From contig NC_049997.1 of NCBI RefSeq assembly GCF_000003815.2, positions 14,110,067-14,174,066 of the forward strand: 64,000 bases of DNA. The letters run 5' to 3'. The notes beneath the pieces were generated by a model, which was not told the DNA's origin, searched no databases, and saw nothing but the letters and a program-made list of their open reading frames with translations. Below, one piece after another: positions 10,404 to 20,900 of this stretch (position 1 is the first letter of the stretch; every line of letters starts with the position of its first letter). The translations under genes and the position numbers were made by a program. The stretch comes from Branchiostoma floridae. Lineage: Eukaryota > Chordata > Leptocardii > Amphioxiformes > Branchiostomatidae.

Positions 10404-11095
10404 ATCCTATGGAGCCAACAAAGAAACCATTGGCCACCAACGTATACATGAATGTGTCATGCAGACCGTCTTCAACGGGTTCGGGGTTTCCTGTGAGAAA
10501 CTGTGGATAGCAATCTGGCCTTTTCTTGGCTTCTGGTGGTTCTTGTTCTGTAGTATTATGCAACTGGTTTGTCTGTGGAGAGCAAGAGAGGACAGCGGTG
10601 GTCATAATGAGACAATGGTTAATGCCACATGGTACGGTGGGGATGTATACTACATCCACCACATACAAAACGCATCACTTGCTAACGGCACTTGGTGGTG
10701 GATACATTGTCATCAGCCGTACAAAGTGGAGAAAACTATTTCTTATTCGCTTATCATCGGCCTCTTTAAATTCATGTCAGGTATACTGATTATCCGATTG
10801 CGCTACCAGATTAACTGGGATGAAATACTAAAGGATAAGATTAAGCAGAATGCAGTTTATGACAAACGGTATTTATTGGCCCTGTACGTAATTCTATGGG
10901 CCAGCGCCCTCACGCTAAACCATAGTCTGAAATGTGCCTCCTGCGATCATCTCTTTGCCTTACGGTAGAAGATTAGGTATTTTTCTCATCACAAGTACGA
11001 GGTACCACACTACGTTTGCTCATTTGTTTCACTGTCGTTCTATTCTATAACCTACGTGCCATGCATCGTTCTTCCGCTGCTCGTACGCAGCCGTA
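10404..11095 (+). pseudogene. Truncated third copy of the gene A/B membrane protein
   Basis: After an acceptor identical in context to those of A and B (TTTTTAAATCCAG), the exon matches gene B closely. It starts MQTVFNGFGVSCEKLW and runs through the third hydrophobic segment. A TGG-to-TAG change then stops it at 10966-10968. Homology continues to about 11095, covering part of segment 4, before ending abruptly. The region coding for segments 5-9 is missing. The upstream-frame TGA found in A and B is TGC here, so the ATGA overlap is lost. An in-frame deletion also shortens the leader. Upstream homology reaches back to about 10025, so a 1-kb block was copied. It is almost certainly non-functional as a full receptor; a short truncated product of about 175 residues is conceivable. 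Confidence 0.8.
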
Positions 11096-11845
11096 TTTAT
11101 TCAGTATCAAAAGCTCGATTGTAACGTCTTCGGTTGATGCGTCTGAATGAACGTAGTTTTATTATGTAACGGAGAGAACAAACATAGATTCACAAAGACA
11201 AACACGTACAAAAACACGTGCTGCGCGGTTAGTAGCTTTGGTTCAGGACCAACAGACACAGCTTAAGTTGTCTCTTCGTCAGCTGAAGTTGGTCTGAATA
11301 GACCTTGTAGTCGGAGGGGTGTTTTCACAATCCCCTGGCTAGCTAAAAGTGTTAACAATAATAATTAGGCTCGCCCATCAGGCGTCGCCAATAAAGTTTA
11401 TTGCAAATTCTTGCTCGTGGGCTAATTGCAGGAAACATGAGAGATTCAGACAAAGTAAAAAACAATATCAAAGGTGTCTACTTTAGTCTAAAACTAGTAA
11501 AAGCTAACTCTAGGTCCTGGGTTATTGGGTTCGACTCCTTTTTCGAAGACAGTGGAAGACGAAAGATCCCACCTTTTCTATTATGTGCGGGTTTTGTGAA
11601 GTTAGAAGGAGAATTGTTTTCTTTTAACTTACTAACTTAAAAGTCAACACTGAGTGCACAAAGACGCGTCTGCACAAAAATACTGGCTGCGCAGTTACAA
11701 TGTTTGGTTCAGAAGCGCCATACACAAGTTCCATGAGACAGAACTTTGACAAGTCTTACCATCTTAGAAAGGCGGAACTCACAGCTCTGCTGGAACTCCT
11801 TCGTCTCCTGTAGAAAACGACTACTTGGTAAGTTTCTTATATAAA

Positions 11846-12010
11846 AGAAGAAAAACTTTATTGCGCAACGATCGTACACGGTACAATGTATGGGAAAAAA
11901 AGAAGAAACAAACTTATCATCCTAATTACTAAAACAAGTATCAAACATAGTACATATACAGATTATGAATATAGAATGAAATTTGACATCCTAATTTCTA
12001 GAGCAATAAG
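11846..12010 (-). repeat. Possible retroelement 3' tail, inverted
   Basis: An ACTTTATTGCGCAACGAT start and a GTACACGGTACAATGTATGG segment match 42063-42125 in the same orientation. Read on minus it ends in a polyadenylation-like AATAAAGTTTTTC. No coding sequence is visible. The region 11096-11845 between the pseudogene and this element shows no supported gene. Confidence 0.4.
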
Positions 12011-12206
12011 AGCTAGCCTAAATCATTGATATTGTACTACAATCGAGTGGGGCTAATTACGTGAAACTTTGTACCTACTGCACATCATGACAAAGTGAAA
12101 TTCATCTTCAATTTGCTTTGGACAGAATGGGCAAAACCTTTGGTCAGGGGCTACATTATGATATCTACCTGTTTGTATATTCAATTTATGACTGCTGATT
12201 CTTAAC

Positions 12207-12550
12207 TTAAGCTAGGGGCACAACCCGCCGTACTTGCAACTGCGTGGTGTCTACGTGCCAAAACGTGGGCAATCGAACAGAGATTGTACGTTGTAAGCAC
12301 GCACAACTCACTTACCACTTGCGCAACGAACGATGCACGCAACCGGCTTACGGCCAGGTGTGGCGTGCAGACCACTGTGCACATACTTACACCTTAGTTT
12401 GCGCAACCGTGCGAGAGACGTGCGTTGAGACGTACTCCCTCCGTGCTCTTGCCAGTCCTTCCCAACGTTTTCGAAAAACGTGGCTGACGTGACCTCCCCA
12501 AAAAACGTACGGACAAAAAGAACGTACGGCGGGTTGTGCCCCTAGCTTAA
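12207..12550. mobile_element. TTAA-flanked MITE (piggyBac-like ends)
   Basis: A 336-bp element (12211-12546) is bounded on both sides by TTAA. Its ends are inverted: GCTAGGGGCACAACCCGCC on the left pairs with GGCGGGTTGTGCCCCTAGC on the right. TTAA target duplication is the hallmark of piggyBac-type insertion. There is no transposase, so it is non-autonomous. The right half recurs at 14023-14175. Confidence 0.8.
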
Positions 12551-12707
12551 TATATGTTCACATTGTGTTGAAAGCAACACTTGGGTTTATGTTTTAACTG
12601 TGCCATGTAGCCAGGTGCCTTTCCACCTTGCTGGATACTTGGTGTTAGCCTGATCTCCAAACATTTGGCATGGCGATTAGCTCCGGGTGGCAAACAAGTC
12701 TTGGAAC

Positions 12708-13103
12708 TAGGGGTGGGTACCGGTACAGAAAATTCAGGTCCAGGTTCGGTTCAGGTCCAGAGGATCAGGTCCAGGTCCGAACCTGAACCTGGACCTGATT
12801 CAGTATGTGAAAACTTGTGAATGGACTCAAAACAATGATCCATTTCGCTACAAAGAAATCTGCTTTGTGGAGTATTCGACTCCCACTGGCTTTTTAAAAT
12901 CCTACAAGGCCGTAGGCTACAATCCAACTGCCTCTGTACGATTGACTGGAAAACTTGGTAGAAATGCCTGATCATATAATCTGTTCATTTTCCAAGAGGT
13001 TCAACATCCGGTCCACTGAATTTTTTTAGGTCCGGTTTTTCTGGACCGGTCCAGTAAGAAAAACCGGTTTTGTACCGGTACACCGTACCGGTACCCACCC
13101 CTA
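12708..13103. mobile_element. Non-autonomous hAT-type transposon with intact target duplication
   Basis: The 396-bp element has perfect 19-bp inverted ends (TAGGGGTGGGTACCGGTAC and its complement). It is flanked by an exact 8-bp direct repeat, CTTGGAAC, at 12700-12707 and 13104-13111. Eight-base duplications and G-rich TAGGGGTGGG ends are typical of hAT elements. The interior has AGGTCCAGGTTC-type repeats and no transposase. Intact ends point to a fairly recent insertion. Confidence 0.9.
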
Positions 13104-13393
13104 CTTGGAACCCGTAGCCTATTTGTTTATATGAAAGAGACAAAACATTTGAAAACATATCAAACGCTGACAACTTTGACTGGTTACACCTGCACACTTG
13201 TTAGCTGTATGTCATCACATAGGCATCAGAGAATAAACGCTCTTAATTTACCGTAACCCTAAAGAGATCTTACATGAAAAGTTTGTATTCCATACCCGGT
13301 AAACCGCCTCATGGCCTAACGCACCAGGTTTGTATTGAGGAGTGCAAGCTGTATATATTGACAGATTGAAGGACCGCTACTCTTTTCGATAAA

Positions 13394-13637
13394 GGTGCCC
13401 TCCCACCGCACTTGTGTCAAGCTTGCGTCACTGCGGGGTTCGTTCACTGCGTCACGGTTTTGCTATTTTCTCCGATTTTTTATAATCTAGATATTGCGTA
13501 ATACGTCAAAGTGTGACTTAGAAGACGACAAAATACACAAAAAGAAAGAAAATTCGTTCTTTATCTCTGAAATTCGTTGAGTATCTTTCGAACCCCGCAG
13601 CGACGCAAGCTTGACACAAGTGCGGTGGGAGCACACC
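13394..13637. mobile_element. MITE family 1, copy 1
   Basis: Its long inverted ends, about 45 bp, include CTTGTGTCAAGCTTGCG and CTGCGGGGTTCG. The interior shares TAGAAGACGACAAAAT and AAAATTCGTTCTTTATCT with copies at 15437-15672 and 27549-27785. It is about 244 bp with no coding capacity. Confidence 0.8.
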
Positions 13638-13794
13638 TTAAGTGTGGTGGGATGTTTTACGTGCTCCATGTGGGGTTGTTGTTAGACACAAGACCAAAAA
13701 ATTCCAAATATTGGGCGTTCGACCGCGTATTGACAAAATTTCATGCGGAACTCACACGCACTTGAAAATATACGGAGGTGTAAACCCACCTTAA

Positions 13795-14022
13795 AGGTGG
13801 GTTTACACCTGCGATAGTTTTGTGCATGTCCAAAACTATCAGGCGAACTGGGCGTATATTTTCGTTTGCCTGCGTTCGTGAAACTTTCTAAAAACGATTC
13901 AGATGCGTTTGAGGTGCGACTTGTGCGTGCGGCCGCGTATTGAAGAAATCAGTCAAAATGTCGAAAAATGTCAAAACGGAACTCATGCGGCATGAAAATA
14001 TACGCAGGTGTAAACCCACCTT
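13795..14022. mobile_element. MITE family 2 (AGGTGGGTTTACACCTGCG ends)
   Basis: The left end AGGTGGGTTTACACCTGCG is the reverse complement of the right end CGCAGGTGTAAACCCACCT. A further, diverged right end of the same family lies immediately left (about 13715-13794), so two copies abut head to tail or are nested. The right edge touches the partial TTAA-type element, which suggests successive insertions. Confidence 0.75.
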
Positions 14023-14175
14023 TAGTTTGCGCAACCGTGCGAGAGACGTGCGTTGAGACGTACTCCCTCCCTGCTCTTGCCAGTCCTTCCCCACGTTTTC
14101 GAAAAAACGTGGTGGACGTGAACTCCCAAAAAACGTACGGACAAAAAGCACGTACGGCGGGCTGTGCCCCTAGCT
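14023..14175. mobile_element. Partial copy of the TTAA-type MITE
   Basis: It matches 12395-12546 closely, including the CGTGCGAGAGACGTGCG segment and the GTGCCCCTAGCTT end. Only the right half is present. The left half was lost or interrupted by the MITE family 2 insertion that ends at 14022. Confidence 0.75.
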
Positions 14176-14283
14176 TTAGTCAAACACCCCACCGTCACGC
14201 TATACGCGACGCCACAAATGACATGAAACAAAAATGGACAGGTACCCATTCTATCTTACTTCGGTAGTGGGCATTTCTTTTAA

Positions 14284-14375
14284 GGCCATGTTGATTTGAT
14301 TATATGGATGACATCCGATTTTCGGCCGTTACCACAAAAAAAGTTTTCGATCACACAATAAATGGCGTAAACTGA
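14284..14375 (+). repeat. Dispersed repeat, GGCCATGTTGATTTGATT family, copy 2
   Basis: It begins GGCCATGTTGATTTGATTA, then GGATGACATCC, as in the copies at 119, 30222 and (inverted) 25337. An A-rich run follows at about 14409-14435. No coding content is visible. Confidence 0.5.
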
Positions 14376-14744
14376 GTAAGTCTCCAATGTTTTCCTCCCC
14401 TGGATATTAAAAAAAAAACAAACAAAAAAAAAAAAACACACTGAGTCTTGTATCTCTGCCTCTCCCCCACTTATACATTCGTCAAATGAAGTAACTTGTG
14501 TTAGGATATAAATGTGCTTTCTTTAACTTCATAAAGGGATCCGAACATTGCACCATGTTTTCATTTATCTAATGGATATTTGAAACTTGTTCTCTACAAT
14601 CACAAAGTTTTAGGAAAGTACGGTGGAATGTAACACTGCAAACATAAACTGCGAATAAATGACGTCAAGTAACCGCCTTTCTTATCGAATCAACACCACT
14701 CAAAAGCGCCACCTAGGAGTATCAAGTCAAACTACACCTGGTAT

Positions 14745-14960
14745 GCTTATTGTGACACGATGCCTTTGCCGACAAAGGTTACACGTCCAGGCGATAAGAT
14801 ATGCCAAAAAGGTATTCAAATAACTGGATATGATTTCGAAAACGGCCAGACGTTTCCGACAGCATCCGCCGTGTCACTTAGGAAAGATAGTGGATGCTAC
14901 CTGGAACTTTGGCGTTTGACCGTTTCCAAAATCATACCTAGTTGCTTGAGGAACCGCTTT
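14745..14960 (+). repeat. Dispersed repeat (GGATATGATTTCGAAAACG type)
   Basis: Segments of this stretch recur at 27255-27330, 28050-28125, 51220-51360 and 58887-59000. Shared motifs are a CCAGGCGATAAGATATGCCA-like start, AACTGGATATGATTT and GTCACT...GTGGATGCT. It is an interspersed repeat found mostly in introns here. The class is unknown. Confidence 0.5.
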
Positions 14961-15030
14961 TTGGCGCACCATACTTATGGTTTTAAGACATGAAGTATTT
15001 TACAGCATTTAGAAGACTTAAGGAGAATTT

Positions 15031-15128
15031 GTTAATTGCATCATTGACAAATGATGCAATTAACAAATGAGAGTCTGAAATCTGACTTTCCTCTGTTAAT
15101 TGCATCATTGACAAATGATGCAATTAAC
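15031..15128. repeat. Two tandem copies of a perfect 34-bp palindrome
   Basis: Each palindrome (15031-15064 and 15095-15128) has 15-bp arms, GTTAATTGCATCATT and its complement, around a GACA loop. The two lie in a 64-bp tandem duplication. The arms contain TGATGCAAT, which resembles C/EBP-ATF composite sites, and GTTAAT/ATTAAC, which resembles HNF1 half sites. They are 2.8 kb upstream of the lipid-transfer gene. Structure is seen; regulatory function is inference. Confidence 0.7.
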
Positions 15129-15436
15129 AGGTAAGAGTCTGAAATCTGACTTTCCTACGGCACGTTGTCTGCGTCGCTGCGTCCTAAATTGGGTTTGTGT
15201 TTCCCTTGACGTCATAATGGAAATATCATGTAAAACATACAAGTATGACTAAAAAGACAACAAAACCAACAAAACGTAAAAAGATTCGTTTCTTATTGAT
15301 AAAATGCGTTGGGCGCTCTGTCAAATGGCTCGACCGTAGCGAGGTCGCCAACTTGCCGCAGCTTCAGTGAGATACCGCCGTACGTAAATTAAATCCGCTC
15401 CAGTCAACTTTTTGTGTGTATCTATCTAGATCTAAA

Positions 15437-15672
15437 GGTATCTCACTGCACTTGGGGCACCGGTGTGGCACTGTGGGGTTCGTTCACTGCGGTACTGTTA
15501 TTTTCGCCGATTTTTTTTTTTAAATTTACATATTGCTTAATACGTAAAAGTATGAATTAGAAGACGACAAAATGCACAAAACGCAAGAAAATTCGTTCTT
15601 TATCTGTGAAATTCGTTGAGTCATCTACGAACCCCGCAGTGCCGCACCGGTGCCCCAAGTGCAGTGAGATAC
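15437..15672. mobile_element. MITE family 1, copy 2
   Basis: Inverted ends GGTATCTCACTGCACTTGGG and complement enclose about 236 bp. The interior matches the copies at 13394 and 27549. A more diverged relative (about 15150-15415) precedes it, sharing the TATGACTAAAAAGACAACAAA-like interior. Confidence 0.8.
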
Positions 15673-17870
15673 GAGCTCGTACCACCTTAAGTTTAAGCTG
15701 CAGAACGTTGGCGATCTCACTGCGAGTACGTCATATATAGCCACTTATAGCCTGTGTGAACTGCTTCTAGGCTAGCATCATTTGAGACAAAAACTGTTAC
15801 ATGAGACGCTATGTTTGAACCCTTGCCAGAGTTTTGCTGAGTGTGCATTTCATGCTCCCTTTTGTCTAAGTAATAACAACATTTGGATAGTCTCATTGAC
15901 CCACATTCGATACGTTTCTTTGTCGTCATTGTGCTGATTACGTCACACATAATGGTGCATACATGATTAATTGCGTTGTGAGGGTCTAAAGGGGATTAAG
16001 CGTATCTTTGTGAAAAACTCAAGCTGGATGATTTCAAAGAAATCATCGTCAAAATCGCTATCACCTCGCTATAAGACGCTAGCTTATTTTTCTCTTTGTA
16101 ATTAGACGCTACATTTTACATTAAAAACGACGAATTGTTTTGCTAGACCTTTTGCATTCGCTTTTACGACTTGATGAATAGATATTGGTAAAACTAAACA
16201 TATTTACCATTCTTTAGATATGTCATAGGTAGAACGTTGGTATATGTACTTAATATAATGTTGCTGTACAGATTTTTTGCAGTGTATACTAATGAAAAAT
16301 GATTTAAGATAATCTACAAGATAAACCCTTTCAGCGCCTCTGTATTATGTAAGACAAAGGGGACGGCCAGCCCCCTTGGCACCCTTTGGTTATGTCCCTT
16401 GTTTGAAGAGTGCTCTAAGCAGAGGGCAAAGTTTTCACGGACACCCTAGGGCTTTTCTGGCATTTCTTCGTCAGGTATGTAAAAATCTACTTCTTTCTGA
16501 CAGAAAAAGATCGAATATAACATTATGTAGATGTAGAATGATACAAAGGAAGATACATGGAGCTACATAAAGCATTGCTAACGCATACAACTCGTCAAGG
16601 AAACTGTAGCCCTCACTACGTACATGTCGTAACCAATGGCGTAGCAGAGTTAGTTTTCATAAACGTTAATACTAGAACGGTACATGTACGATTACTCAAC
16701 AATTTATGACCAAAAAAAGTCTGAAATACTATGTGCGAAAGAAGGGAGACACAAGTACAAGGATACCAGCTAAATCAGATGTGTTAAGGAAAGGTATAAG
16801 AAAACAACATCGTTTATTTTTACATCAACAACTACATATCCAAACTAAACAACCTGCGACTCTAACAAAAGTATTTCAGGTTGTGGTTTATTTGGTGGCC
16901 CAGATTGTGCCAATCTCAGCCAAGCTTCTATTTCTTACTTTACTGCCCAATATATATAGTAATCATAGTCTTTTCCTCCTTAAAGGATCGTTGCAATCTT
17001 GTTGGCATGCATTCTCTTTCTGAAGGTGCTAAAAACACCTCCTATTTTGTAGAACCTTTGTTCTTCTGCTTCAAAATTAAAAGAAAATGTGGACTTCATT
17101 ATTCAATCTGGATATTTTTTGCAGCTTCATGAATCGTATGAATTTCTTTACGTTTTCTACAAGAACTAAACGAGAGATAGGAAGCTAGGATTCATGCTGT
17201 CAAAAATAAAATTTAGGAGAAATAAATTAATAGTTCTTGAAATCGCATGCATTTATATTTCAGCATATTTGTCAATGTACATGTATCTCTCTTATTATTA
17301 TTTGATGGTAACTGTTTATAGGTTAAACATGACTTCAGAGCTTCGTCACTTTGCCTTCATTCAATGCCAATGGTGAAAATAAAACGTTTCTCCAACTCTC
17401 CAAAATTTCTAACGAAACTCTCGATCATCTTCAGCTACCTTGCTCGAGTGCTGTGGACACTGTGATCTATATTTATGTACTCCTGTTTCATTTCTTAAAA
17501 CAAACTAGCCATAAACCAAACTACATACATACATATACATATTCATTCTTTCAGAACTGTCTATTTATCACATTTATTTAGTTCAGGCAATGTTTTAAAC
17601 GAGTTAAGACCCCTTTAACTAATTTTAACACTAGCAAGGAAACATATGTTGATACTATACAGTATACTGTTGCCTACTAGTAAAAAAATGAGTTAGTAAG
17701 GGCAAACATACTAGTGAATTGATGAGTTACTACCCCTTTAAATCATTTTTTCACTAGTAAGAAATAAATTAAGAAGCACAACAAGTTATCACAACTTTTC
17801 GAAATATAAGGTTTTTGTATTGAACTACTTTTCAGTGTTAAATGTGACAAATAATCAAGTCTTTTCTTTC
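15673..17870. other. AT-rich intergenic region upstream of the lipid-transfer gene
   Basis: There is no gene I can support. Short open frames have no domain-like composition. A weak imperfect palindrome with CTAGTAAAAAAATGA and its partner lies at about 17678-17760. A non-coding first exon of the downstream gene could be hidden here, but nothing shows it. Confidence 0.5.
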
Positions 17871-17874
17871 TCTC

Positions 17875-17883
17875 TATAAAAGG
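17875..17883 (+). promoter_or_regulatory. Candidate TATA box (TATAAAAGG)
   Basis: It is a strong TATA match in a pyrimidine-rich context, 35 bp before the ATG at 17910. If it is used, transcription would start near 17905 and the leader would be only a few bases. That is unusually short, so a non-coding upstream exon or another promoter is an alternative. Confidence 0.45.
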
Positions 17884-17907
17884 ATGGCACCAGACGAAGT
17901 AGGCTAG
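17884..17907 (+). other. Seven-codon upstream ORF before the lipid-transfer gene ATG
   Basis: An ATG at 17884 opens a seven-residue frame that stops with TAG two bases before the ATG of the main frame. It matters only if transcription begins upstream of the TATA-like motif. It also rules out 17884 as the protein start. Confidence 0.4.
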
Positions 17908-17909
17908 GT

Positions 17910-20900
17910 ATGGGGAGTTTTGGAGAGCAGATGTTGGTGGTTTTGCTCCTGCTGTTTCTACCTCAAGACTCGTCGTCAGTGTTCTTGAACTTCAAGAAAG
18001 GAGTGGACTACAAGTACCGGATCGACACAGAGTCTACGTTAGCGAAGGTAGACACTCCGTTCAACGTAGGGGCCCAGGTAAGTCTGGAATTGTGAATACG
18101 TCAGAAGATATTAGATATATCTCAGAATGAATCATATGTTGCACCTAAAGGTAGTGTTAACATCTGTGATGTAAAACATACTGCTAGTTTGAGTCCAAAA
18201 GTACACTTTTTGGGGGACGGCCCGCTCGCAAAATCAGTCATTGCACCCACTCCACGAGTGTGATCATATCAAATCCGTTACCAGTTTTAAGGAAAATACA
18301 AAAGCAATGTGCTACTATTATTATTTTACTAATACATTTTCCGAAAACTATGGGTGTATTTCAAGGTCAGAAAATATGACCTAATGATATAACACACACT
18401 ACTAACATTTCTAAAACAACGGATACTAGTATATGATCAAGGGACATTTCGGCAATTTTCTTTCGAGACCTACTGACGTAATCAATCATGGTGCTCAACC
18501 CATGAATGTACGGTCATGACAAACGGTATATCATAATGAATAAGTCATTAAAAAAGCTTTCCAGTGAGTTGAATTGATTGATAGAGATGATCGATCGAAA
18601 TTATGTTTCCGATTTTGTTGGGTCTGAGTTCATATCGCAACTTATCATATGCACTCTGTCTTCTGGAATAGTCTACCAGTTAGTACTTACTTGCAGATAT
18701 GATGCTTATGGGTTGCTTGTGATCATTATGAATAAAGGAAATACAGAAATAAGCCCTATCAACCCACACGTTAAAAAGATAAAGAAGGATGACTGTTAAA
18801 TTTTACACTATATGTATGAACGGATTCTCCGATAAAAAATATTTTGATTTTTTTCGATGAGCATTTTCAAAATCATAAAATCATATTTTCTGACCTTGAA
18901 ATACACCCATAGTTTTCGGAAAATGTATTAGTAAAATAATAATAGTAGCACATGGCTGTAATAAGATTTAGACACTGGATACATTCCTGTTCCTCCAGGT
19001 GAGTTTCCAGCATGTGGAAGACACGGAGACGGGGCAGGTGTGTCTGCTCACGGTCCACAGTATGATCTGGCACCATGGGACGGAGTCAGGTAGGGGTAAA
19101 ACATTTACTACTATGACTGAAACACTAGAAACGTACATTAGATTTGGGTCTTTCCTTTAGCATGACGTCCATTTTGCTAACTACCAGTATCTCGCTAACT
19201 ACCGGTACCAGAGGATATAGCAACAAAGTAAAACGAAGTAAAGAAAGAAACTCTGTTGCAAACTCTTGGATAGCTTTTGTGAATATACAATATTTACAAA
19301 CATGTTTCGACTGTAAGACCCTTTCTGTGTACCTAACGCTTAAAGTGACCACGAACTGATTTTAAGACAACTCATTGTGTGCCTATGAAGACCTATCAAG
19401 AACATTGACATATTAAGGTTCCCGATCAACAACAAAAACTCAGGCCATATATCGTTTAAATACACATTGGGGTTCAAAAATTGTTTTACCCTACATGCCA
19501 GTAGTACAGCAGTCTTAAATATGATACTAATTAACAGCTACAAATCAAGCAGAAGTCCAGTACGATACATTCTGACATTTCTATTCTGACATTTTTTTGC
19601 TCTGCAGCTATTGCCACCCAGCACTATGACTTCTCCCAATGGTAAGCCATCATATTTGAAGATAAGATATCTTTAAGTCTTCTTTAATCGTTCTTTCCGG
19701 CGACTTCTCTAGGAATAGGATAATTAAATACACGTATATGACCTCCGTCGGTCAATATCGGCCATGGTTTATACAGATACATAAAGACAATTGCTAAATA
19801 GGACGAAAACTTTGATCCCAGACTTGTCTAGAACCTTGACTTACTTGACTTAATCCTCTTTGCCCCTTCTGGAGCACAGGGCCTCGGTGAGATGCCTCCT
19901 AGAACCTAATGTCTAAAATAATAATTGCGAGTAAAGATATAACATTAATTTGAACGTATATTACTTTTTATAACGTTGCTGTCTACTACAGATATCATTG
20001 TGATGGTGTCAATATAAGCTATACAACTAGATTATGCTGCCAGAGTGTATTCTGTTATATCATTTGGTGTCTTATTGAGTTGATAATAAAGAAATAAATA
20101 TTTATTCCAGGTTCTCGTTTGAGATCTCTGGTCGAGGTGAGATCACCCGGGTGTGGTACCCGCCACAGGAAGTGATAGAAGTCATTAACATCAAGAAGGG
20201 AATCGTCAGCTTCTTAGCTGCCAAACTGCATCACAACCACGAGGTAGGTATAAGTCCTGTATGTGTGTCAGGTTAGAGACTGCCGTGATAGAATCGCCAA
20301 TACTACCGGTAGAAACCCCGATCGGGGTCAGTGATTTCAAAGATATACCCTTTAAAAGACAACTTTTGGACTTCGAGAATGGCATTATTCCATGTATGAT
20401 CTTGGCCTATTGAATACGGATTTTAGTATATACATACGTTTCGGTGACAAATAAATTAAACGTTGAAACTTTGCTTTAGAAGTTAAGAGTTTAGTTTTAA
20501 CGTTTAGTTGTGATTATTAGTGTTCGTTCAGATTCTGTAGGAAAATATATATCTCAATGCGAAACGTGTTATAGTCTTTTACTGTAAACATGTGAGCGAC
20601 AAACGATAGAGTATGTGGAGAAGGACAACCTGAAGCCAACCGTTCATACTTACGCCACATCTTCAGAAAAGTCGCTGGATGGAGCCAACACACAACAAAC
20701 ATGTTTCGCCGTGTGGCTTTCTCAGTGTTATGGGCTCGAAATGTGAGGGACAAACGATAGTTAAGGAATTTCCATTGCTGTTTCTACTTCTATGTATGCT
20801 TCCAACAACTATGAAAATACACCCCCATTTCTATATCGTCTCAATTATGCATTCTCAAGTTCCATCTTTTTCTATCGTTGACTAAAATGTCTCGTATAAC

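Noticed and set aside
11401-11640. 79-residue open frame downstream of the pseudogene
   Set aside because: It has no similarity to the missing C-terminal half of genes A/B and no supporting splice sites.
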